Assembly: GCF_021404465.1 (NCBI RefSeq)
Contig: NZ_JABFTT010000013.1
Coordinates: 1 to 64,000 of the forward strand
DNA from: Billgrantia zhangzhouensis
GTDB taxonomy: Bacteria; Pseudomonadota; Gammaproteobacteria; Pseudomonadales; Halomonadaceae
DNA length: 64,000 bases
Direction: 5' to 3'
The notes under the pieces are model-generated. The model ran no database searches. It saw only the letters and a list, made by a program, of their open reading frames with translations, and was not told the origin of the DNA. Position numbers and translations under genes: made by a program. Below, in pieces: positions 48,614 through 58,508 of the stretch. Position 1 is the stretch's first letter. The number at the start of each line of letters is the position of its first letter.

Positions 48614-49825
48614 TCATAGCGGCTCCTGCCGAACCATGGCGCTAACCGTGTCGAATAAGTCCAGGCCGCCCATCTGGCCGCCCTTGAGGATGATGGGCAG
48701 CCGTTTGCCATCCGCGAAGTGGGCTCGACAGATGGCAACGCCAGGTGACAGCTGTCCGGCATAGTCGATGCTGCATGGGGCGAGAGCGTGAATGGCCAGG
48801 CTGGAGGTGTCGCCACCCGCGATCAGTACCGTGCCAGCCGTACGTTCGGACAATAGGTGGGTCAACAGCTCGGCGGAGCGCTGGGCCATGTCTGCTGGTG
48901 AGAGACCGTGGGCCGAGTCCTCGCCGAGCACTGCCAGTACGTGATTGCCCGAGGCCAGAAGCTGGCGAATCTGCCGACAGGGGACGTCGGGGCATTGCGC
49001 AAGGGATGCGGCAGGTATGGCGACCTTGGTGAAGCCAGTTGCCGCCATGACCTGGGCTGCGGTCATTGGTGAGCGGCTGCCTGCGAAGACCAATAATGGG
49101 CCGGGCAAGGTATCCGGTAGCGAAGGCCGAGTTGTAGCGGGAAAGCACGTCTCGGCCACGCTACTGGCTCCGACCCACAATTGAGGGTACGGCGAATTCA
49201 CCAGCCGACCCTTGAGGGTTCGCTGATCGCTTTCGTCCAATACGTCACACAGCATTGGAGTGCTGGGCAGTGCCTCGCCGCTGCGTAGCGCCAGGAGATC
49301 GAACAGTGCCAGGTTAGGCAGCCCCAGGGCAGCGAAATGGCGGCGCAAGTCTGCTTCACGCATTGGCGTGACGGGATGATCCTGCATGACGGGGTGGCGG
49401 TCGATCCTGTGAAGGTTACCATCGCCCCCCTTGGCGAACAGATTGCCGAACAGGCAGTAGCGGCCGAGGCTTGGCTGCCCTCCCAGGACGACCGTAGTAG
49501 CAGGGGCGAGGCTTTCGGTCAGCATGCTCATGGCAGTGGCGATGTTGCCGATGTCTACGCTGCTGTCGAAAGTCGAGCAGACCTTGAGATGGATGACCTC
49601 CGGTGCATGAGGCTTCAGGGCTTCAGCGATATGCCGCATGGTGGCGGTCAAGGCGTCCCGTTTCATGCTGCGAGCTGCCGTCGCGATGCCGAAAGCGTCG
49701 AGATCGCGTACCTCTTCTGGGGTGGGGGGAGCCAGGTAGAGCCGCGTTCGCAGGCCTGCCCGGCTCAGTGTTGCGAGCGTATCGGACGCCCCGGTGAAGT
49801 CATCCGCAACGAATACGTAGCGCAT
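48614..49825 (-). CDS. Four-carbon acid sugar kinase family (DUF1537/OtnK), possible 3-oxo-isoapionate kinase
   Basis: ATG 49825 gives 403 residues; the frame extends upstream but lies within the RLP gene. The N-terminal substrate domain has VFVADDFTGASDTLATLSRA and the C-terminal nucleotide domain has TVLIAGGDTSSLAIHAL and LPIILKGGQMGG, the defining motifs of DUF1537 kinases. Family members phosphorylate threonate, erythronate, 4-hydroxythreonine or 3-oxo-isoapionate (OiaK). Its place directly after a RuBisCO-like protein gene favours the OiaK-type role, making a phosphorylated keto acid for the RLP. It is the last gene of the TRAP operon. Confidence 0.8.
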   Translation of the reverse strand: MRYVFVADDFTGASDTLATLSRAGLRTRLYLAPPTPEEVRDLDAFGIATAARSMKRDALTATMRHIAEALKPHAPEVIHLKVCSTFDSSVDIGNIATAMSMLTESLAPATTVVLGGQPSLGRYCLFGNLFAKGGDGNLHRIDRHPVMQDHPVTPMREADLRRHFAALGLPNLALFDLLALRSGEALPSTPMLCDVLDESDQRTLKGRLVNSPYPQLWVGASSVAETCFPATTRPSLPDTLPGPLLVFAGSRSPMTAAQVMAATGFTKVAIPAASLAQCPDVPCRQIRQLLASGNHVLAVLGEDSAHGLSPADMAQRSAELLTHLLSERTAGTVLIAGGDTSSLAIHALAPCSIDYAGQLSPGVAICRAHFADGKRLPIILKGGQMGGLDLFDTVSAMVRQEPL

Positions 49826-49827
49826 GC

Positions 49828-51075
49828 CTAGCGTGCTCCGAAGAAGTCGAGTGCGGCAGCAAGCGCAGGCCGGCCGGGAGCTTCCAGCGGTTCGTTGGCT
49901 TGTATGGCATCCCAAGCCTCGCGCAGGCTCCTGACGCCTGCGGCGGTGCCATCGGGATGGGCCAGGATGCCGCCACCGGCCAGGAACATGAAGTCGGCGC
50001 TGCCGGTTTCCGTCAGCGTCGACGGCAGGGTGCCCGCCCACTGGCCGGAAGAGAACACCGGCATCACCCGGTCGTCCGACTGGCCTAACGGTTGCAGCGA
50101 AAGTTTCGCCGCATGGGCGACTTCCTCAGTCAGGTCGGCAAACTTGCCGCCCATGCCGTGGACGTGCATATGGTCGATTCCCGCCAGCCGGTACAGGACC
50201 TGATAGGCGGAGAAATCGATCCCCAGCGCCGGGTGACGAGCGAAGGCACCAAACCCGTTGCGATGCCCGTGGATGGCCAGCGGCGTCGATGCGCGCAGGC
50301 TCTGCATCGCCGAGAGGCCGCACCAATTGAGGCTGGCCATCACACAATTGCCGCCTTCCGCTTCGACGTGCTCGGCATGGCCGCGCATGGCATCCACTTC
50401 ATCGGTAATGTTGAACGCCACCATCACGTCACGGCCACTGCGCTGTCGCCAGCGACGTACCCGGGCCATCACCGCACTGACTCGCTCGCGTACGGGGGCG
50501 TGGGGATGATTGCCGGCGATTTCATCGTCCTTGATGAAATCGACTCCCGCTTCGCACAGGCGCTCGACAAGATCGGCGGTTTCCTCGGGGGAAAGGCCGA
50601 TGTTGGGCTTGAGAATGGTGCCGAACAACGGCCTGTCCTGGACGCCCAATGCCGTGCGTGTTCCGGCCACGCCCAGGCGGGGCAGCAAGTAGCGGTCCCG
50701 GTACTCGGGGCGCAGGGTCAGCCCGGTGAGGCGTAGCCCCGTCACCTCGCCCAGGTCGAAGAGATTACCGGCCACCGTCGCCGCCAGGTTGGGCAGGTTG
50801 AGGCCCACGTTCTCTTCGGGATAGTCGATCTCCACCGCAACGCGGCGCCAGGGGCCCGAAGCGCGCTTACGCTCCAGATAAGCGCTGCGCAGGCTGGGCC
50901 TGTCGCACTCGTCGACTATCTCGACTCTGGCGACACGAGCACCGAATCGTGTTCGCAGCGCTTCGGTTTCTCCTTCGACACGTACGAAGGTGCCCGAGCT
51001 TTGTTCCCCCGCCATCATTTCCGCTACCGCCTGGGGATCCAGCGGGGTTTCCACCAGATAGGAAGCACGAATCAT
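49828..51075 (-). CDS. RuBisCO-like protein (form IV), possible OiaX/OiaT-type enzyme
   Basis: A 415-residue RuBisCO superfamily protein. Active-site positions are largely kept: GTILKPNIG (K156; the second Lys of the RuBisCO KPK motif is Asn), FIKDDE with carbamate-type K182 and acidic D184/E185, HGHRNGFG (H269/H271), HVHGMGGKF (H306, K311) and SSGQWAG. This pattern indicates an enolising/decarboxylating RLP, not a CO2-fixing enzyme. Combination with a DUF1537 kinase matches the D-apionate route, where RLPs act on 3-oxo-isoapionate 4-phosphate. It overlaps the VOC gene by 4 bases. The true substrate is unproven. Confidence 0.82.
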   Translation of the reverse strand: MIRASYLVETPLDPQAVAEMMAGEQSSGTFVRVEGETEALRTRFGARVARVEIVDECDRPSLRSAYLERKRASGPWRRVAVEIDYPEENVGLNLPNLAATVAGNLFDLGEVTGLRLTGLTLRPEYRDRYLLPRLGVAGTRTALGVQDRPLFGTILKPNIGLSPEETADLVERLCEAGVDFIKDDEIAGNHPHAPVRERVSAVMARVRRWRQRSGRDVMVAFNITDEVDAMRGHAEHVEAEGGNCVMASLNWCGLSAMQSLRASTPLAIHGHRNGFGAFARHPALGIDFSAYQVLYRLAGIDHMHVHGMGGKFADLTEEVAHAAKLSLQPLGQSDDRVMPVFSSGQWAGTLPSTLTETGSADFMFLAGGGILAHPDGTAAGVRSLREAWDAIQANEPLEAPGRPALAAALDFFGAR

Positions 51076-51617
51076 GGTTCTGCCCTATCGAGCGAGGGGA
51101 AAGGGCGGACCGGGTCGCTGCCATCCCAGTCCTGTGAGGCTTCGCGGATCAGGCGGAACATGTCGCCTTTGGGGCCGCGTACTTCGGAAAGCTCGATCAC
51201 CGTGCCGGGGTGATACTCGCGGTCGAAATAGGCGAAACGACCGTTCTGGCCGACTTCGCCGCTCATCTTGACTCGGAAGCCCTGGGCCTCCATGGCGGCC
51301 AGGTCGGTGTCGTAATCCTCCGTCCAGAAGGCCACATGCTGGAGCCCGGTGTGTCCTGCCTGGAGAAAGTCGCGATACATCGAGGGAGCATCGTTACGAG
51401 TCTGGATCAACTCGACTTGAATGAACCCCGAATTGGCCAAAGCGACCGAATTGTGAACGTCGTACCGTTGCCCTTCGTAGGTGTAATTCTCTATTGGAAC
51501 GCGGGGGTTATAGAAGAACGGGCCGACACCCATGACCTTGGACCAGTAGTCCATCGCTTCTTCGATGTCCGTTACCACGTATCCCAGTTGGCGGATCGCG
51601 CCGAGATGTCTGCTCAT
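51072..51617 (-). CDS. VOC (glyoxalase-like) family protein
   Basis: A 181-residue vicinal-oxygen-chelate protein: AIRQLGYVVTDIEEAMDYWS, the QVELIQ metal-site strand, GLQHVAFWTEDYD and HPGTVIELSE. Candidate metal ligands are the Gln/Glu of VELIQ, His of LQHVAFW and Glu of VIELSE, as in methylmalonyl-CoA epimerase-like members. It lies between the TRAP permease and the RLP with 4-6 base spacing, so it belongs to the operon. An isomerase or epimerase acting on a keto-acid intermediate is the simplest guess. VOC proteins are not part of the RLP/DUF1537 pathways I know. Confidence 0.78.
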   Translation of the reverse strand: MSRHLGAIRQLGYVVTDIEEAMDYWSKVMGVGPFFYNPRVPIENYTYEGQRYDVHNSVALANSGFIQVELIQTRNDAPSMYRDFLQAGHTGLQHVAFWTEDYDTDLAAMEAQGFRVKMSGEVGQNGRFAYFDREYHPGTVIELSEVRGPKGDMFRLIREASQDWDGSDPVRPFPSLDRAEP

Positions 51618-51623
51618 GGAATC

Positions 51624-52901
51624 TCACTTCATGACAAGGTTGGGCAGCCAGGTGGAAAGGCCGGGAATCAGCGTCACCATCGCAAGAGCTGCGAAAAGGG
51701 AAAGATAGAAAGGGGCGACGCCACGAATGACCGACTGCAGTGGCATCTTGGTGATGATCGACACCATGTAGAGGCTCATGCCCACCGGGGGCGTCAGCAG
51801 CCCGAGCATCAGGTTGAGCACGAACACCACACCCAACTGCTCCGGCGGAACGCCGGCCTGCAATAGCGCGGGTGTGACGATGGGAGCAATGATCAGAATG
51901 GCCACGATGGCTTCCAGGAACATGCCGACCACCAGCAATAGCAGGTTCAGGATCAACAGCAGGACCAGTGGGTTTTCGGATACCTCCAGCAGCCATGCCC
52001 CGGCTCGCGCCGGTACCCGATCCATCGTCAATACCCAGGCAAAGAGAGCTGCCGCTGCCACTACGAACAGTACGTTGGCCGTGGCCAGCACCGTTTCTCG
52101 CGTGCATCCGATGAACCCTTCCAGGCTGAGCGAACGATAGACCAGCAATCCGATCAGCACGGCATATGCCACCGTGACTCCTGCCGCTTCGGTGGGGCCG
52201 AAGAAGCCGCTTATCATGCCGCCTACCAGCAGCACCGGAGCGAGCAGCGCGGGCAACGAGATCCAGGCCTTGCGCCGAATGGCGGGCAGGGAAGGACGTA
52301 CGTCGTCGCGCGGCAGGTCGTGGCGGCGGGCCATCAGCGCGATCTGGACCATCAGCGCCACTGCCACCACGATGGCCGGCACCACTCCTGCGAGCAGAGC
52401 ACGAATGGTCGACACCTCGGCCGCGGTGGCAAAGATGATCAGCGGAATGGACGGAGGAAAGATCGGGCCGATGGTGGCTGCCGCAATGGTCACGCCTGAG
52501 GCGAAGCGCTGGCTGTAGCCTTGGTGCACCATCTGGCGTATCTGGATGCCGCCGAGCGCGCCGATATCCGCCAGCGCTGCCCCCGACATGCCGGAAAATA
52601 TCAGGCTGACCAGGACATTGACGTGGGCCATGCCGCCGCGTACTCGCCCCACCAGCATGCGCATGAGATCGAACAGGTGGGTCGTTACTCCCGTCGCCCC
52701 CAGCAACGAGGCCGCCAGTATGAACAGCGGTACCGCCAGCAGAGGCGAGCTGTCGAGCGTATTCACGGCACGCTGGGCGAGTACCGTCACCGGCAAGTCA
52801 TGAATCAGGATGACGAGCCCGGCCGACAAGCCAAGGCTGATGGCTACCGGCGCGCCGATGAGCAGGCACAGGGCGAAGAGTACCAGCAGGGTAAGGGTCA
52901 T
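51624..52901 (-). CDS. TRAP transporter large permease (DctM family)
   Basis: ATG 52901 overlaps the DctQ stop; upstream in-frame sequence is shadow of DctQ. About 425 residues with some 12 helices: SGMSGAALADIGALGGIQIR, ATIGPIFPPSIPLIIFATAA, GFFGPTEAAGVTVAYAVLIG and LNLMLGLLTPPVGMSLYMVS. It imports the substrate of the VOC-RLP-kinase enzymes encoded downstream. Confidence 0.9.
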   Translation of the reverse strand: MTLTLLVLFALCLLIGAPVAISLGLSAGLVILIHDLPVTVLAQRAVNTLDSSPLLAVPLFILAASLLGATGVTTHLFDLMRMLVGRVRGGMAHVNVLVSLIFSGMSGAALADIGALGGIQIRQMVHQGYSQRFASGVTIAAATIGPIFPPSIPLIIFATAAEVSTIRALLAGVVPAIVVAVALMVQIALMARRHDLPRDDVRPSLPAIRRKAWISLPALLAPVLLVGGMISGFFGPTEAAGVTVAYAVLIGLLVYRSLSLEGFIGCTRETVLATANVLFVVAAAALFAWVLTMDRVPARAGAWLLEVSENPLVLLLILNLLLLVVGMFLEAIVAILIIAPIVTPALLQAGVPPEQLGVVFVLNLMLGLLTPPVGMSLYMVSIITKMPLQSVIRGVAPFYLSLFAALAMVTLIPGLSTWLPNLVMK

Positions 52902-53395
52902 TCCTGCACCTCCCGGCCCGCGGCCAAGATACCGAGGCGGTAAGCGGAAACCAGCGCGAGAAGGGCCAGCCCCACCAGCGCAGGCATGTAGAACCACAGG
53001 TTCGGCATGCCCATTGCCGGTGTCGCGAAACGCCCCGCACGCAACAGGAAGCGATAGAAGCCGTACAGCGTCAGGACGCAGAACCCCAGTGTCGCCAGTT
53101 CGCCCACCACCAGGCAGAGCCGTTGCCCAAGCCGGGGCAGTAGCTCCACCAGTAGCGAGACCGCCACATGCTGGCCGCGCAGCAGCAGAAACGGGGCCGC
53201 GAGATACACCATGGCGATGCCGGCGAAGCGGGCGGCTTCGTCGACCCAGGGCAGGCCAGTGTTGAACAGGTTGCGCGCCACGACCTGGGTCACGATCAGT
53301 ACGGCAATGAGAACCAGCAGTACCATCGCCACTCCAAGGCACGCTTGGGTCAGCCAGGTGACCGCTCGTCCGGCAATCGGCTTGTGCTCGTTCAT
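52898..53395 (-). CDS. TRAP transporter small permease (DctQ family)
   Basis: A 165-residue four-helix protein with the DctQ pattern VARNLFNTGLPWVDEAARFA and FLLLRGQHVAVSLLVELLPR. It starts 3 bases after the receptor gene stop and overlaps the DctM start, so the three transporter genes are translated together. Confidence 0.88.
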   Translation of the reverse strand: MNEHKPIAGRAVTWLTQACLGVAMVLLVLIAVLIVTQVVARNLFNTGLPWVDEAARFAGIAMVYLAAPFLLLRGQHVAVSLLVELLPRLGQRLCLVVGELATLGFCVLTLYGFYRFLLRAGRFATPAMGMPNLWFYMPALVGLALLALVSAYRLGILAAGREVQE

Positions 53396-53398
53396 GGC

Positions 53399-54403
53399 TC
53401 AGTCGACGGCTGCGATCTGCTCGTACAACTCGCCGTACTGCGCGGTGAACTCCTCGGCAATACGATTACGAACGCGAGTGCGAAATGCCTCGATATCCAT
53501 GCCTTCCTCGGGGCCGACAATGTTCATTCCCGCGGCGCGCAGGGAGGCAAAGTCCTCGGCTTCCGCTTCCAGCATGGCGGCAGTGGCTCGTTCGCGAACT
53601 TCAGCGGCGGCTTCGGTAATGGCGCTTCGATGTTCCGGCGACAGCGACTGCCAGGTATCGTCGTTCATGACGATGACCTGGGCGGCGCTGATATGGCCGG
53701 TCAGCATCATGTGACTCTGCACTTCGTTGAGCTTGGAGGTAACGACCACGTTAACCGGGTTCTCCTGGCCTTCGACCACGCCGGTTGCCAGTGCCGTGGG
53801 AACTTCAGCCCAGTCCACGGGAACGGGGACCGCGCCCATGCCTTCGACAGTGGCCATGTAGATCGGGAAAGGAATGGAACGAATCTTGACGCCCTCAAGA
53901 TCGTCCGGCGTCCTTACCTCGCGGTCGGTCGTCAGATGGCGTGTGCCGAAATAGAAGGCATAGAGCAACCTCACCCCGGAAGCATCCACTAGCCCCTCGT
54001 TGAGTTCCTGCATCACGGGCGAGTCCACGTCCATCACTGCCATCAAGTGATCGATGTCGCGATACAGGTAGGGCGTATCGAATGCCGCAAAGGGAGAGTA
54101 GAGCGAGCCGATGGCGCCGGCCGTGTTATGGGAGATGGCGATCGACCCGGTAGATACCGCTTCGGCCAGCTCCTGCAGCCTGCCGAGCTGCGAGTTGGGA
54201 AAGATATCCACCACGACCTCGCCGTTGGTCTTCTCCGCGATGGCCTCGGCCAGCCACTCGGCCTGCATGCCGGCGATCGAGTTTGGTGTATGCATGTGGC
54301 CATAGCGCAGTGTGACTTCCTGGGCAGTAGCCGTACCGGCGCTCATGAACAGCGCACCCGCCATGGCCGTCAGCCGGCCGAACTTGTAGATCTTGTTGAA
54401 CAT
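53399..54403 (-). CDS. TRAP transporter solute receptor (DctP family)
   Basis: A 334-residue receptor with signal peptide (cleavage near TATAQE) starting behind CTGGAGAA. DctP motifs: LRYGHMHTPNSIAGMQAEWL, GRLQELAEAVSTGSIAISHN, the R-x-P clamp VKIRSIPFPIYMATVEGMGA and VVEGQENPVNVVVTSKLNEV. It resembles receptors for sugar acids such as galacturonate or gluconate-type ligands (DctP1/SiaP-like spacing), which would suit a kinase/RLP pathway. It is the first gene of the operon and divergent from a LacI regulator. Confidence 0.87.
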   Translation of the reverse strand: MFNKIYKFGRLTAMAGALFMSAGTATAQEVTLRYGHMHTPNSIAGMQAEWLAEAIAEKTNGEVVVDIFPNSQLGRLQELAEAVSTGSIAISHNTAGAIGSLYSPFAAFDTPYLYRDIDHLMAVMDVDSPVMQELNEGLVDASGVRLLYAFYFGTRHLTTDREVRTPDDLEGVKIRSIPFPIYMATVEGMGAVPVPVDWAEVPTALATGVVEGQENPVNVVVTSKLNEVQSHMMLTGHISAAQVIVMNDDTWQSLSPEHRSAITEAAAEVRERATAAMLEAEAEDFASLRAAGMNIVGPEEGMDIEAFRTRVRNRIAEEFTAQYGELYEQIAAVD

Positions 54404-54436
54404 GACGTTCTCCAGATGATGTTTTTTTATTTATTT

Positions 54437-54461
54437 GTAGGTGATGGTGTTCATACCCTAC
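54437..54461. promoter_or_regulatory. Candidate LacI-type operator
   Basis: GTAGG-tg-ATG-gtgtt-CAT-ac-CCTAC is a 25-base imperfect palindrome located midway between the divergent TRAP operon and LacI gene. It is the most symmetric element of this 109-base gap. The adjacent LacI-family protein is the natural candidate to bind it. Confidence 0.35.
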
Positions 54462-54512
54462 GATTCTCAAGGCTAGGGCAGGAGCCTCCAGAGGGGCAAT
54501 GAGGACTTTTTG

Positions 54513-55547
54513 ATGTTTTTTGATGGAAAGCGTCCATTGATACCGGATATTGCCGCCATGGCCGGAGTATCGACAGCGACGGTGGATCGGGTTCTGAACC
54601 GTCGGCCGGGCGTGCGGGAGGCCACGCTTCGCCGGGTGCTCGAAGCGGCAGTGCACATCGGCTACATGGACGAGGAGGAGTTGAGCAAACGGTTGGGTCC
54701 GCGCTTTGCCAAGGTGGTCTTTCTCCTGCCCAGGGGAACGAATCCCTATCTCACTGGGCTCAATACTCGCGTGCGCGAACTGGCCGATCTCTCGCCGGGG
54801 CCGGTCAAGGTCAGGAGCCACTTCATCGAGAGCTTCAATCCCGATGCGTTGGCACAGGCGCTGAGGCGCTACGGCAGAAGCGCGGATACCGTCGTGTTCA
54901 TGGCCATTGATCATCCACGTGTGAGGCAGGCCATCGACGAACTCGTGATGGCGGGAAAACGCATCATCACCATTATTTCCGATCTACCTAGCTCGAACCG
55001 GCACGTCTATCTCGGCATCGATAATTTCGCCGCGGGGCGCACCGCCGCGCAGATCATGGGGCGATTCTGTCATGTCGACTCGGGTAAGCTGGCGCTCATT
55101 GCGGCAAGCCGAGCCTACCGTGCCCACATGGAACGCGAGATGGGCTTCCTGGCCCTGACGGAGGCTAACTTCCCCTACCTTAGCGTGATTGGCCCGCATG
55201 AAGGGCATGACAACCGCGACGAAAACTACCAGAACACTTGCCGCCTTCTGGAAGAACATCCCGATATCGTGGGCATCTACAATGTGGGCGGTGCGTCGGA
55301 TGGCATCGGGCGGGCACTGCGCGAATCGCGGCGAGAGGCTGACATCTGCTTCATCGGTCATGGACTGACGCCCGACACCCGTAGCATGCTGCTTGATGGA
55401 ACGATGGATGCCGTCATCACCCAGAGCCCGGACCTGATCTATTCACGAGCCATCGCCGCAGCAACGGATGAGCAGGCCGACGTTGCCCCGGTGGCCATGG
55501 AAATCTACTTCTCCGAAAACCTGCCCGCGGCGCATCATGTAAGCTGA
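54513..55547 (+). CDS. LacI-family transcriptional regulator
   Basis: ATG 54513 follows GAGGA at 7 bases. About 344 residues: helix-turn-helix IPDIAAMAGVSTATVDRVLN with hinge RRPGVREATLRRVLEAAVHI, then a periplasmic-binding-protein-like effector domain (FLLPRGTNPYLTGLNTRVRE, HVYLGIDNFAAGRTAAQIMG, DIVGIYNVGGASDGIGRAL). It resembles the DUF-type LacI regulators of sugar-acid and inositol genes. It is divergent from the TRAP-VOC-RLP-kinase operon and very likely controls it, responding to the transported compound or an intermediate. Confidence 0.88.
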   Translation: MFFDGKRPLIPDIAAMAGVSTATVDRVLNRRPGVREATLRRVLEAAVHIGYMDEEELSKRLGPRFAKVVFLLPRGTNPYLTGLNTRVRELADLSPGPVKVRSHFIESFNPDALAQALRRYGRSADTVVFMAIDHPRVRQAIDELVMAGKRIITIISDLPSSNRHVYLGIDNFAAGRTAAQIMGRFCHVDSGKLALIAASRAYRAHMEREMGFLALTEANFPYLSVIGPHEGHDNRDENYQNTCRLLEEHPDIVGIYNVGGASDGIGRALRESRREADICFIGHGLTPDTRSMLLDGTMDAVITQSPDLIYSRAIAAATDEQADVAPVAMEIYFSENLPAAHHVS

Positions 55548-55578
55548 TATTAAGAGAAGTCCACTGCAGGGAGACCTC

Positions 55579-56172
55579 ATGCGACCGCCCCTCGACGATA
55601 CCGCGCTCGACACCGTCTTTCGCGAAGCGCATACCCACTACGGCTTCAAGCCGGCGCCTATCGACGAGGCTACCCTGCGTGAACTCTACGATCTGCTCAA
55701 GTGGGGACCCACCTCGATGAACTGCCAGCCGGCGCGCTACGTCTTCGTGGTGAGCGACGAGGGCAAGTCGCGCCTGATGCCGGCGCTCTCCGAAGGCAAC
55801 CGCGACAAGGCCCACGAAGCCCCAGCCACCGTGATCATTGCCGTCGACACCCACTTCTACGAATTCATGCCGCGCGTATTCCCCAGCTCGCCCAACGCCC
55901 GCGAGCGCTTCGCCGAAAACCCCGACAAGGCCAGCGACACCGCCTGGCGCAACGGCACCCTGCAAGGCGCCTACCTCATCGTGGCCGCACGCATGCTAGG
56001 GCTCGACGCCGGCCCCATGAGTGGCTTCGACAACGCCATGGTCGACGAGGAGTTCTTCCCCAACGGCCGCTACAAGAGCAACTTCCTGATCAACCTTGGT
56101 GTGGGAGACCCCGCGGGCCTTCGCCCGAGGGGGACGAGGCTGGCGTTTGAGGAAGTGGCGGAGGTGGTTTGA
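55579..56172 (+). CDS. rutE: Malonic semialdehyde reductase / nitroreductase family (RutE-like)
   Basis: A 197-residue flavoprotein of the RutE/HadB family: FREAHTHYGFKPAPIDEATL, LLKWGPTSMNCQPARYVFVV, GTLQGAYLIVAARMLGLDAG, PMSGFDNAMVDEEFFPNGRY and INLGVGDPAGLRPRGTRL are hallmark sequences. RutE reduces malonic semialdehyde to 3-hydroxypropionate in pyrimidine breakdown. No other rut gene is nearby, so a general aldehyde/enone or nitro reductase role is possible. It lies 31 bases downstream of the LacI gene in the same direction. Confidence 0.88.
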   Translation: MRPPLDDTALDTVFREAHTHYGFKPAPIDEATLRELYDLLKWGPTSMNCQPARYVFVVSDEGKSRLMPALSEGNRDKAHEAPATVIIAVDTHFYEFMPRVFPSSPNARERFAENPDKASDTAWRNGTLQGAYLIVAARMLGLDAGPMSGFDNAMVDEEFFPNGRYKSNFLINLGVGDPAGLRPRGTRLAFEEVAEVV

Positions 56173-56275
56173 GGCGAACATGATCTATCTCAACCTAAGA
56201 ATAATTTTTTGTAGCGAAAAGTTACGATAGATGTTTGTCTAAAAGGACTAGAAAATACGATAGGCAGGGCGCTCA

Positions 56276-58508
56276 ATGTTTTATGCGCATTCCACTGAGG
56301 ATACCGACAAGGCTTCCTGGCAGCCATTAGCAGAGCACCTGAACGCAGTTAGCCGGCTGACCGCCGCGCGTGCCGCGCGCTTCGGTGCAGAGGCCTGGGG
56401 TGAAGCCGCAGGGCTGCTGCACGACCTTGGCAAGTACACGGTGCCCTTTCAGCGGCGTCTGGAAGGTTCGCCGGAGCGTGTCAACCACTCCACGGCAGGT
56501 GCCCATGTCGCCATCGAGAAATATCCTCAGCTTGGTCAGCTATTGGCCTATCTGATTGCCGGCCACCATGCAGGGCTGGCCAATGGAAGGGATAGCGGCG
56601 AACGTACCCCGCTGAAGAGCCGCTTAGAGGCCGACTTGCCCCCTCTCGACCCGATATGGCAGCAAGAAATTGTGCTGCCCGAAAGCCTGCCACCTCCCGA
56701 GCGTTTCCAGCCTCAACCTGACAGAGCTTTCTTTCAATACGCCTTTCTCGCTCGAATGCTCTTTTCCTGCCTGGTCGATGCTGATTTTGTCGAGACCGAG
56801 GCGTTTTATGCAGTGCATGAGAAAGGTTTGCCTCATACGCGCGGCGGCGGCCCCGGGCTTGGTGTGCTGCGTGATGCATTGAATAGTTATCTGGCCGCCT
56901 TCAAGGCCGATAGCGATGTCAATCGCCTGCGCGGCGAGATACTTACCCATGTGCGCACCCAGGCCGAGAAACCGCCCGGGCGGTTTACACTGACAGTGCC
57001 AACCGGTGGCGGCAAGACGCTGGCCTCGCTGGCCTTCGCGCTCGATCACGCCATCGCCCACGGTATGGACCGGGTGATCTACGTGATCCCGTTCACCAGC
57101 ATCGTTGAACAGAACGCCGCCGTGTTTCGTCATGCACTAGGCAAGTATGGTGACGCCGCCGTACTGGAACACCACAGCGCGTTCGATAGCGATGCGCCGC
57201 ACGGTCGACAGGATCGCGATAGCCGCGACAAGCTCAAGCGTGACAGCGAGAACTGGGACGCGCCGATTATCGTCACCACCGCCGTACAGTTCTTCGAGAG
57301 CCTGTTCGCTGCCAAGACCTCACGCTGCCGCAAGCTGCACAACATCGCGGGCAGCGTGGTGATTCTCGATGAGGCGCAGACCATGCCGCTTCCGCTGCTG
57401 CGCCCTAGCGTGGCGGCACTGGACGAACTCGCGCTCAACTACCGCACCAGTGTAGTGCTATGCACCGCCACCCAACCGGCGCTGGCCGAGACCGATGACC
57501 CTGAGCGCAGCTTTGCCGGAGGCCTGCGCGATCTGCATGAACTGGCCCCCAATCCGCAGCAGCTCTATCGCCAGCTTGAGCGTGTCACCGTACGCCATGT
57601 CGGCACCCTCGACGACGCGGCGCTACGCGACGAGCTGTTCGCCACCGAACAGGTGCTGTGCATCGTCAATAATCGCCGTCACGCTCGGGCACTGTTCGAA
57701 GCGATTGCCGATCAGCCTGGCGCCTATCATCTCACCACGTCGATGTGCGCGGTGCATCGTCGCCAGGTACTCGCTGAAATACGTGAGGTTCTCGAAAGTG
57801 GCGCACCGTGCCGAGTAATTTCGACATCTCTAATTGAGGCTGGCGTGGATGTAGACTTCCCACGTGTTCTACGTGCTGAAGCGGGCCTGGACTCCATCGC
57901 CCAGGCCGCCGGGCGCTGCAACAGGGAAGGCAAACGCAGGGCGGCAGATAGTGAGGTCGCGATCTTTGCCACCGCCAACGAAGACTGGGCGCCGCCGCCG
58001 GAACTCAAGCAGTTCGCCCAGGTGACGCGTGAAGTACTTCGGCAGCATGGCGACGATCCGCTCTCTTTGGATGCCATCGATGCCTATTTCCGCCTGCTCT
58101 ACTGGCAGCAGGGCGACAAGGCGTTGGACCGGCACGATCTGCTTGGCCTGTGTGAAAAAGGGCGATTGGAAGGGCTGCCGTTCGAAACGCTGGAGCAGAA
58201 GTTTCGCATGATCGAGAACAACCAGCGTACCGTGATCATTCCCTTCGATGACACCGCTCGCGATGCAATCAAAGCGCTCGCTGCCGCCAAAGGTGTCGGC
58301 GGTATCGCCCGCAAGCTGCAGCCTTATACCGTTCAAGTGCCACAGCAGGGCTTCGCCGCGTTGGAGCGGGTCGGTGCCATTGTGGCTGTCGAACCCGACA
58401 AATTCGGCGACCAATTCATGATGTTGGTTAACGAGGATCTTTATGACGAGTGGCTAGGGCTGAACTGGAGCGAGCCGACTTTTATAAAAGCTGAAAACCT
58501 GATCATAT

